In this document: piece after piece, positions 1 to 4,243 of the stretch
How positions within the stretch are numbered: the stretch's first letter is position 1
Layout: the number at the start of each line of letters is the position of its first letter
Assembly: GCA_002328295.1 (NCBI GenBank)
Contig: DCXE01000022.1
Location: forward strand, 1 to 13,326
Source: Candidatus Peribacter sp. UBA2144
GTDB lineage: Bacteria; Patescibacteriota; Gracilibacteria; Peribacterales; Peribacteraceae
Length of the DNA: 13,326 nucleotides
Direction: 5' to 3'
Position numbers and translations under genes: made by a program
The notes under the pieces: model-generated
What the model was told of the DNA's origin: nothing
What the model saw: only the letters and a program-made list of their open reading frames with translations
Database searches by the model: none

Positions 1-2
1 TT

Positions 3-56
3 CGTTAATTAGTTAATTCGTAAAACGGTTAGCTGGTTCGAATTAACGAATTAACC
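3..56. repeat. Imperfect inverted repeat of simple sequence just past the purQ stop
   Basis: The left arm (3-20) and right arm (39-56) pair at 16 of 18 positions, and the outermost ten bases 1-10 are an exact reverse complement of 41-50. Each arm is itself two copies of an 8-mer of the type CGAATTAA. The right arm overlaps the last codons of purQ, so the purQ mRNA would end in a long AU-rich hairpin. No T-run follows on the minus strand, so a classical terminator is not proven. It could also be the edge of a repeat element lying outside the window. Confidence 0.6.
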
Positions 57-1280
57 AATTAACATTTCTAAGGAACTAGAATGCCTATTTGAAAAGACCT
101 CAAGCAAAGCATTCGTACACATATCTTGTTCTTTTATTTGCCCTAGTACATAACAAATACCCGATTCTCCACCCTTACCTAAATACCCTGCTCCCGTATC
201 CGGATCATCACGAACAATTAAAACCACTTCTCCTTCCAATGGAGACTGAGTCCCCTCTTCCTTCTTACTATCTGCATTCCATTTGAGCATCTCATCTCCC
301 CTTTTAATATATGCAATCTCTTTATTTGGATTAAACAATGACAGATGTGAAAGAACTTCCTGAGGATCTTTATCACCCAATGCCAAATATTTAAGTTGCT
401 TCAAAGTCAGATTCGGAAGCACTCTCCTCGCCGCCTGCTCAACAGTCCTTTCTTCATTATTTACAATGATTGTATCAATGAATATTTCTAAATTTTTCGA
501 AGTACGATCCTTAACTTCAATAGCTAACTTATCCTTTGTCTCATTTATCTCCTTTAAACCCTTTATATCCTTTTCCAACCACCTCTTCATTGATTCAAAA
601 TACTTTCCACCTTCGGGTGATCTTTCCGGATGAGGCATAAGCGCAACAACATTTCCTGATCGATTACAAATACCAGCTGTGCCAAACATAGCACCATTGG
701 GACATATGGGGGCTTCGTCAGAAACATTTCCATCTTTATCACAATAGCTGAATGCAATCTGATCGTTCTTCTTTAATTCCTCTATTACATCCTTATCTTT
801 CGTTGTGAACCTTCCTTCTCCATGCGCAATTGGAAGCTGCATTACTCCTTCCCAATCTGAAGTTGCAGAGCGATCTCTTGAACATGTTGGTGTAATCCAA
901 ACCCATTTGTTCAAAAAACCAACAGCCTCACCATCAACGACATTCCATGCCAAGCTCATTTTAAGTCCCTGATCTAAAGGAATAAGGCCGCTTTCAACCA
1001 GAACCTGAGCTCCATTACATACTCCGATTACAGCTTTTCCTTTGCCCGCTTCTTCTGCAATGAATTGCATTACAGGATCGCGTGCACTGACCATCCCAGC
1101 TCTTCCTCTGTCCTCGTAACTAAATCCCCCAGGGATAAAGTACCCCGAAACATCAGAGAGCTTTTCTTTTGAATCATTCCATTTGAAGTAAACAGGTTCC
1201 ATACCGGCATTCTTTATTGCCCTAATGGACTCAACTTCGCAGTTATTGCCGGGGAATGAAACAACAGCGATCTTGATCAT
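51..1280 (-). CDS. purQ: Phosphoribosylformylglycinamidine synthase glutaminase subunit (PurQ) with C-terminal extension
   Basis: The N-terminal ~240 residues are a class I glutaminase of the PurQ family, which supplies ammonia from glutamine to PurL for converting FGAR to FGAM in purine synthesis. Visible motifs are FPGNNC (9-14), PGGFSY (50-55), the nucleophile elbow GVCNGAQ with Cys88, PIAHGEGRF (150-158) and MPHPER with the catalytic His217 and Glu219. Residues ~245-409 are an extra, largely hydrophilic region that I do not recognise; ordinary small PurQ proteins stop near 225-260 residues. It contains a VVLIVRDDPDTGAG stretch and ends soon after a Cys-containing segment. The ATG at 1280 is chosen because it gives the usual PurQ N-terminus and sits 6 nt after a -10-like box. 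No other pur genes are visible in the window. PurQ identity is firm; the role of the extension is unknown. Confidence 0.93.
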   Translation of the reverse strand: MIKIAVVSFPGNNCEVESIRAIKNAGMEPVYFKWNDSKEKLSDVSGYFIPGGFSYEDRGRAGMVSARDPVMQFIAEEAGKGKAVIGVCNGAQVLVESGLIPLDQGLKMSLAWNVVDGEAVGFLNKWVWITPTCSRDRSATSDWEGVMQLPIAHGEGRFTTKDKDVIEELKKNDQIAFSYCDKDGNVSDEAPICPNGAMFGTAGICNRSGNVVALMPHPERSPEGGKYFESMKRWLEKDIKGLKEINETKDKLAIEVKDRTSKNLEIFIDTIIVNNEERTVEQAARRVLPNLTLKQLKYLALGDKDPQEVLSHLSLFNPNKEIAYIKRGDEMLKWNADSKKEEGTQSPLEGEVVLIVRDDPDTGAGYLGKGGESGICYVLGQIKEQDMCTNALLEVFSNRHSSSLEMLIG

Positions 1281-1286
1281 GCTTCA

Positions 1287-1316
1287 ATCATATATTAGCT
1301 CCCCTCTGCTTACCAA
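1287..1316 (-). promoter_or_regulatory. Probable purQ promoter, leaderless
   Basis: On the minus strand a TTGGTA box (1311-1316) and a TATGAT box (1287-1292) are separated by 18 nt. Six bases separate the -10 box from the purQ ATG, so transcription would start at or next to the A of the start codon. No Shine-Dalgarno sequence is suitably placed for the ATG. Confidence 0.5.
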
Positions 1317-1331
1317 TAAATGATTCTGATT

Positions 1332-1358
1332 CTAACCCTAGCCCTAGCCCTAACCCTA
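1332..1358. repeat. Telomere-like hexamer array (CTARCC, 4.5 copies), G-quadruplex motif on minus strand
   Basis: Four and a half tandem copies of CTAACC/CTAGCC. On the minus strand (the sense strand of frr and purQ) this reads as four GGG tracts separated by exactly three bases (TTA, CTA, CTA), the canonical intramolecular G-quadruplex spacing. The array overlaps the TAG stop codon of frr (1356-1358) and ends 15 nt before the putative purQ -35 box. It lies in the 75-bp gap between the two genes. Confidence 0.85.
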
Positions 1359-1898
1359 TACCGTCATAACTTCTTCCTCTTTCTTTTTCATCGACTCCTC
1401 CACCTTATCATTCGCTGCTTTGGTAGCTTTATCCAGTTCCTCAATCAATGTGTACTTTACATCCTCATCTGACTCTCCCTTAACATCATCATGAACTTCC
1501 TGCCTTTGCTGCCTAATAGAAATTCTTGCCTCCTCTGCAATCTTGCCAACCAGCTTTTTCATCTGCTCTCTCCTCTCCTCTGTCATAGGAGGAAGATTCA
1601 ATCTAAGAACAACCCCATCATTTACTGGAGTAGTGCCCAAATCCAATAATGTCAGAGCTTTTTCTATATTCCCAATAACCGATCGGTCCCAAGGTTGAAC
1701 CACAATAGATCTGGCATCCTCAATAGTTATTCCTGCAACAGCCTTAAGAGGTTGTGTTTGTCCATAAGCATCCACCATAGCATCCTCAACAAGAGCCGCA
1801 TTGGCTCTTCCGGTTTGAAGTTTGGCAAACTCTGAATGAAGATGGGATATGATCTTATCTGCTTCAGTATTGAATTTTTGGATTCTTGGGTCTGACAT
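1356..1898 (-). CDS. frr: Ribosome recycling factor
   Basis: The product splits post-termination ribosomes together with EF-G in the cytosol. The 180-residue protein is close to the usual ~185 and carries family landmarks: LQTGRANAALVED near the start, DAYGQTQPL, IVVQPWD, LGTTPVNDGVVLRLNLPPMTEERRE across the hinge region, and the terminal EEEVMTV. The reading frame is open up to 1946, but I chose the ATG at 1898 because MSDPRIQKF matches the family start, while the 16 upstream residues would come from simple-sequence repeat. No Shine-Dalgarno is visible. frr normally follows pyrH directly; here a four-helix-bundle gene lies between them and the 3' arm of its flanking inverted repeat ends 13 nt before the frr ATG. 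Expression probably comes from the pyrH promoter. Confidence 0.96.
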   Translation of the reverse strand: MSDPRIQKFNTEADKIISHLHSEFAKLQTGRANAALVEDAMVDAYGQTQPLKAVAGITIEDARSIVVQPWDRSVIGNIEKALTLLDLGTTPVNDGVVLRLNLPPMTEERREQMKKLVGKIAEEARISIRQQRQEVHDDVKGESDEDVKYTLIEELDKATKAANDKVEESMKKKEEEVMTV

Positions 1899-1910
1899 AT
1901 TCGAGTGGGT

Positions 1911-1927
1911 AGTGAGTAGTGTGTAGT
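1911..1927 (+). repeat. Inverted-repeat arm (frr side) flanking the four-helix-bundle gene
   Basis: The 17-mer AGTGAGTAGTGTGTAGT is the exact reverse complement of 2372-2388. It is embedded in (GTAGT)-like simple sequence from about 1904 to 1940, between the four-helix-bundle stop and the frr start. In the minus-strand transcript this would be the 3' arm of a long-range stem. Confidence 0.85.
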
Positions 1928-1945
1928 CGTGTTTAGTAGGATACA

Positions 1946-2311
1946 TTACTTAGTAATATTTTGAATCATTTTGTTCAACATACGCATTATCTCATCCAGC
2001 AAATTAGAAGCTTGTTGCAGTTTATCCTTGGATCCGTAGCTTCTTCTCTTCGAAATTTCCAATTGAGTCTCTAGCTCAGCTCCAGATGAATAAGAAATTC
2101 GAAGATAATGGTTAAAATCCTTACTCGTTCTCCTCCTGCTACCTTCGGCAATATTTGAAGGAATTGAAACAACTGCTCTCTGCATTTGATCAACTAGTCT
2201 ATATTTTTGATCATTTGGAAACATTTCTGTTAGATCATAAATATTATCAACCAACTCTATAGCTTTCTGCCATACAATTAAATCCCGATAAGAATATATT
2301 CCACAAGTCAT
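1946..2311 (-). CDS. Four helix bundle protein, 23S rRNA intervening-sequence (IVP/S23) family
   Basis: The 121-residue protein shows the hallmarks of the family (PF05635-type): YRDLIVWQKAIELVDNIY at the start, FPNDQKYRLVDQMQRA, the diagnostic SIPSNIAEG at 49-57, then ELETQLEISKRRSYG and a final amphipathic helix. It is predicted to be a helical, basic, possibly nucleic-acid-binding protein; its biochemical role is not established. The frame is open to a TTG at 2353, but the ATG at 2311 gives the usual family start. The gene lies between pyrH and frr, which are normally adjacent, and is bracketed by a perfect 17-bp inverted repeat (1911-1927, 2372-2388), the layout seen for such genes inside 23S rRNA intervening sequences. 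Relatives also include the Avd protein of diversity-generating retroelements, but no reverse transcriptase is present here. Confidence 0.92.
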   Translation of the reverse strand: MTCGIYSYRDLIVWQKAIELVDNIYDLTEMFPNDQKYRLVDQMQRAVVSIPSNIAEGSRRRTSKDFNHYLRISYSSGAELETQLEISKRRSYGSKDKLQQASNLLDEIMRMLNKMIQNITK

Positions 2312-2371
2312 GAGTGGTGAACCACCATACACCCCTTTTTGCCAAATCACCAAACAAAAAATAATCTACTC

Positions 2372-2388
2372 ACTACACACTACTCACT
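2372..2388 (-). repeat. Inverted-repeat arm (pyrH side) flanking the four-helix-bundle gene
   Basis: Exact reverse complement of 1911-1927. It contains the TGA stop codon of pyrH (2384-2386) and part of its last sense codon, so the repeat begins precisely at the 3' end of pyrH. In the minus-strand transcript it is the 5' arm of the predicted long stem enclosing the four-helix-bundle gene. Confidence 0.85.
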
Positions 2389-3094
2389 CATGAACAAGTG
2401 TCCCAATATCCTCTCCCTTAGCCGCTTTGAGCAAATTACTCCTATCCTTAAAGTTGAACACCCTGATGGGTAATTTCTGATCTCTGCATAAACTGAATGC
2501 TGCTTGATCCATTATCTTTAATTGTTTTTCGAGCGCCTCATCGTATGAAAGCTCATCATATTTAACTGCGTCCTTATGTTCATCAGGATCTTTATCGTAA
2601 ATCCCATCAACATTAGTGGCTTTAAGTATTACATCGCAATTTAATTCAGATGCTCTAAGCGCTGCTGCCGAATCGGTCGTGAAGAATGGATTACCAGTAC
2701 CTCCAGCGCATACAACCACTCTCCCCTTCTCCAGATGTCTAATCGCTCTTCTCCTAAGATACGGCTCAGCTAATTGCGGAATATCAATCGCACTGCAAAC
2801 ACGTGTGAATTGTCCAAGTGATTCTAATCCTGACTGGAGCCCCACGCTGTTCATAATAGTCGCCAACATTCCCATTGCGTCACTGGAAGTCCTTTCGATC
2901 CCGCTTTCCTTTGTATCCCTGTACCTCCATATGTTCCCACCTCCGCAAACTACTACGACCTCTATCCCTTCATCAGCAACTTCCTTGATAGACTTCGCAA
3001 CTTCCATCAAAACACCGTGATTTAAGCCAAACCCACCGGGCTTAGACAGAGCCTCTCCGGATAGCTTCAACATAATTCTTTTGTACTTCATCAT
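2384..3094 (-). CDS. pyrH: UMP kinase
   Basis: The product phosphorylates UMP to UDP with ATP, feeding pyrimidine nucleotide synthesis; bacterial enzymes of this amino-acid-kinase type are hexameric. The 236-residue length is normal. Motifs visible are KLSGEAL (10-16), the phosphate-binding GGGN (51-54), DAMGMLATIMN (72-82), the UMP-site GGTGNPFFTTDSAAALRA (131-148) and KATNVDGIYDKDP (158-170). The codon after GGGNIWR is Tyr where Gly is usual in the family. Two Met codons are possible starts (3094 and 3091); the second gives the common MKYKRI start and lies 7 nt after a -10 box. The TGA stop lies within the inverted repeat flanking the next gene. The usual upstream neighbours rpsB and tsf are absent; the divergent neighbour is tRNA-Arg. 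Confidence 0.97.
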   Translation of the reverse strand: MMKYKRIMLKLSGEALSKPGGFGLNHGVLMEVAKSIKEVADEGIEVVVVCGGGNIWRYRDTKESGIERTSSDAMGMLATIMNSVGLQSGLESLGQFTRVCSAIDIPQLAEPYLRRRAIRHLEKGRVVVCAGGTGNPFFTTDSAAALRASELNCDVILKATNVDGIYDKDPDEHKDAVKYDELSYDEALEKQLKIMDQAAFSLCRDQKLPIRVFNFKDRSNLLKAAKGEDIGTLVHE

Positions 3095-3098
3095 AAGT

Positions 3099-3107
3099 AT
3101 TATACCA
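3099..3107 (-). promoter_or_regulatory. Extended -10 promoter of pyrH
   Basis: The minus strand reads TGGTATAAT, a perfect -10 hexamer with the TGn extension, and no convincing -35 box. It ends 4 nt before the first and 7 nt before the second in-frame ATG of pyrH, so the transcript would be leaderless or nearly so. Confidence 0.6.
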
Positions 3108-3136
3108 ATTTAACTCTCAGAAAGCTATGTATGATG

Positions 3137-3142
3137 TATAAT
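3137..3142 (+). promoter_or_regulatory. -10 box of the tRNA-Arg promoter
   Basis: A perfect TATAAT hexamer ends 8 nt before the first base of tRNA-Arg, placing the transcription start at or next to the mature 5' end. No clear -35 box is visible. It is divergent from the pyrH promoter, with about 30 bp between the two -10 boxes. Confidence 0.55.
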
Positions 3143-3150
3143 AGATATAA

Positions 3151-3227
3151 GCCCCGATAGCTCAACTGGATAGAGCGACAGCCTTCTAAGCTGTAGGTCG
3201 CAGGTTCGAGTCCTGCTCGGGGCACCA
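3151..3227 (+). tRNA. tRNA-Arg(UCU), CCA encoded
   Basis: A full cloverleaf can be drawn: acceptor stem GCCCCGA (3151-3157) with TCGGGGC (3217-3223), a D-arm carrying AGCTCAACTGGATAGAGC, anticodon stem ACAGC/GCTGT around the loop CTTCTAA with anticodon TCT at 3185-3187, and a T-arm containing GGTTCGAGTCC. The discriminator is A3224 and the CCA tail is encoded at 3225-3227. It decodes AGA (and possibly AGG) arginine codons. The gene stands alone, divergent from pyrH. Confidence 0.97.
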
Positions 3228-3235
3228 TTCGACTC

Positions 3236-3251
3236 GTCCGCCAAGGCGGAC
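3236..3251. repeat. GC-rich palindrome GTCCGCC-AA-GGCGGAC, copy 1
   Basis: A 7-bp perfect stem with a two-base centre, 9 nt past the CCA end of tRNA-Arg. It is identical at 15 of 16 positions to 12930-12945 downstream of pyk. It has no T-run, so it is not a standard terminator; it may be a dispersed intergenic repeat or a 3'-end processing or stabilising hairpin. Confidence 0.8.
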
Positions 3252-3280
3252 TCGCTCATGGCAAGCCATTCACAATCGAC

Positions 3281-3301
3281 TGTATGTACAATGTACATAC
3301 A
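3281..3301. repeat. Perfect 9-bp inverted repeat (TGTATGTAC / GTACATACA)
   Basis: Two 9-nt arms (3281-3289, 3293-3301) are exact reverse complements around a 3-nt centre. It lies between tRNA-Arg and the terminator of the small membrane protein gene. It could be a protein-binding dyad or a small hairpin; no gene start is close enough to make an operator role likely. Confidence 0.7.
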
Positions 3302-3305
3302 CTTT

Positions 3306-3331
3306 AAAACCGCCCCGCTCCACAGGGGGCG
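3306..3331 (-). terminator. Intrinsic terminator of the small membrane protein gene
   Basis: Read on the minus strand, a CGCCCC/GGGGCG stem (3326-3331 with 3311-3316) is followed one base later by TTTT (3309-3306). It lies 31 nt past the stop codon of the minus-strand gene ending at 3363, which supports that gene as a real transcription unit. The T-tract is short. Confidence 0.6.
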
Positions 3332-3362
3332 TGGCCTTAAGCTGAAGTGACCAAAACGAACG

Positions 3363-3617
3363 TCAGAAGAGCAAAAACCAACCGGCATATGCTCCAACGG
3401 CGAACGCAACTCCGTTAGCGAAAAGCAATACTATGCGGCTAACAGGATTGAGATTGTCGAACCCGCTGCAAATTGTAGCGAGTAGTCCACCATATCCACC
3501 GGCGACAGCGACTGCCAGAAAGTTTGGGCTTAAATTCTTAGTAGCTTCAACGAGCAACAAGAGAAAGCCAGTAACCATCGAGACAGCCAAAACCAAAATG
3601 AATCTTTTCAACGGCAA
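3363..3617 (-). CDS. Small hydrophobic membrane protein, function unknown
   Basis: The frame encodes about 84 residues with three likely membrane segments: RFILVLAVSMVTGFLLLLV near the N-terminus, FLAVAVAGGYGGLLATI in the middle and IVLLFANGVAFAVGAYAGWFL at the C-terminus, with Lys/Arg near the N-terminal end. I do not recognise a family. The start is uncertain: the TTG at 3617 has a GGAAAGG stretch just upstream, while an ATG at 3578 would cut into the first helix. A TTGCTT-17-TATTAT promoter lies about 45 bp upstream and a plausible intrinsic terminator lies downstream, so it reads as a monocistronic gene divergent from the 84-aa gene at 3777. The opposite-strand frame has no comparable signals. 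Confidence 0.6.
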   Translation of the reverse strand: MPLKRFILVLAVSMVTGFLLLLVEATKNLSPNFLAVAVAGGYGGLLATICSGFDNLNPVSRIVLLFANGVAFAVGAYAGWFLLF

Positions 3618-3665
3618 GCCCTTTCCAAGGTGGGTGAGAGAAAGATCGTCTACAGCTCAACTTAG

Positions 3666-3694
3666 ATAATAGGACATAAATGCCTATAAAGCAA
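3666..3694 (-). promoter_or_regulatory. Sigma70-like promoter of the small membrane protein gene
   Basis: The minus strand carries TTGCTT (3689-3694) and TATTAT (3666-3671) with an ideal 17-nt spacer. It would give a leader of about 40 nt before the proposed TTG start at 3617, unlike the leaderless arrangement elsewhere in the window. Confidence 0.6.
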
Positions 3695-3741
3695 GTGCTT
3701 AAACGCTAATATTTGTACATATGCCCGAAATACGCATAGAA

Positions 3742-3770
3742 TTGACTGTTTTAGCACTTTAACGTAATAT
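3742..3770 (+). promoter_or_regulatory. Sigma70-like promoter of the 84-aa gene, leaderless
   Basis: TTGACT (3742-3747) and TAATAT (3765-3770) are separated by exactly 17 nt. Six bases separate the -10 box from the ATG at 3777, so the predicted transcript starts at the A of the start codon. Confidence 0.65.
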
Positions 3771-3776
3771 ATACTT

Positions 3777-4031
3777 ATGACTGGTATTGGAGCACCAACA
3801 GGCAAGGCGTTCGAAAGTGTTTTTGCAGACGTTCCCAAGTCCGGAGTAGAAAGTCTTGTTAAGGGCGATATCAATCATTTAGCCTCAGCAAGCAGGCAAG
3901 CAGTTGTTGATGTGATAAGTGCTCCATTCGCGACTGTCTGGAATATGTGTAAAGGATTTGGCAGCAAAATGCTTGGAGTAGGAGGAGCAGTGCTAAAAGC
4001 TCCACTTAGGATTCCTTGGATACCTCAGTAA
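3777..4031 (+). CDS. Small protein of unknown function (84 aa)
   Basis: The frame encodes 84 residues with no signal peptide or clear membrane helix and no family that I recognise. The middle (about residues 30-60) could form amphipathic helices, and the C-terminal third is rich in Gly, Lys and hydrophobic residues, ending KAPLRIPWIPQ. Support for coding comes from context: one of the best promoters in the window ends 6 nt before the ATG, there is no competing frame of better quality, and a stable hairpin follows 20 nt after the TAA stop. It is transcribed divergently from the small membrane protein gene and convergently with the large surface-protein operon. A peripheral membrane association is possible but speculative. 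Confidence 0.6.
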   Translation: MTGIGAPTGKAFESVFADVPKSGVESLVKGDINHLASASRQAVVDVISAPFATVWNMCKGFGSKMLGVGGAVLKAPLRIPWIPQ

Positions 4032-4049
4032 TTAATTGTTGCATAACTA

Positions 4050-4073
4050 ATGTTCCGCTTTGGAGCGGAACGT
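4050..4073 (+). terminator. Stem-loop downstream of the 84-aa gene
   Basis: GTTCCGCT (4052-4059) pairs perfectly with AGCGGAAC (4064-4071) around a TTGG loop, and two further pairs (T-G, A-T) can extend the stem. It starts about 20 nt after the stop codon. The nearest T-rich stretch (CTTTT, 4081-4085) is about 10 nt further on, so it may act as a terminator or only as a 3'-end stabilising hairpin. Confidence 0.5.
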
Positions 4074-4194
4074 CTAACGGCTTTTGGGCAAGCTGAAAAG
4101 TCTTAGTTAGAAAAAGATTTTTTTGAGATGGTATTGACTAGGTTTTTTGAGAAAAGCACCATATATAACTACCGCCCCGCCACCCTAAAGCTTA

Positions 4195-4215
4195 ACCCAC
4201 CCCTGGGGGGAGGGT
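4195..4215 (-). terminator. GC-rich hairpin ending the surface-protein operon
   Basis: A nearly symmetrical stem: ACCC/GGGT, one mismatch, CCCC/GGGG, and a 3-nt loop. It lies 29 nt past the TAA of the 1674-aa gene on the minus strand. A second pairing of CACCCT (4181-4186) with AGGGTG (4211-4216) is possible. No T-run follows, so termination is inferred from position and stability only. Confidence 0.45.
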
Positions 4216-4243
4216 GCATTTATAGTACAATAATTAATTCATT

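Noticed and set aside
1332..1358. Eukaryotic telomere or contamination
   Set aside because: Only 4.5 copies are present, internal and overlapping a bacterial stop codon, with bacterial genes on both sides.
1899..1946. Longer start for ribosome recycling factor
   Set aside because: The extra 16 residues come from simple-sequence repeat and are not part of the family; MSDPRIQ at 1898 is the natural start.
1946..2311. Avd-like gene of a diversity-generating retroelement
   Set aside because: No reverse transcriptase, template repeat or variable repeat is visible; the four-helix-bundle family alone is not evidence of a retroelement.
2312..2353. TTG start giving a longer four-helix-bundle protein
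   Set aside because: The added 14 residues do not match the family and the start codon is weak; the ATG at 2311 fits the usual length.
3125..3409. 94-residue minus-strand frame containing SRTRTCDLQLRRLS
   Set aside because: It is the antisense reading of tRNA-Arg; this peptide is a well-known spurious translation of tRNA genes.
3433..3669. 78-residue plus-strand frame opposite the small membrane protein gene
   Set aside because: It has no promoter or start signal of its own; the minus-strand frame has hydrophobic segments, a promoter and a terminator.
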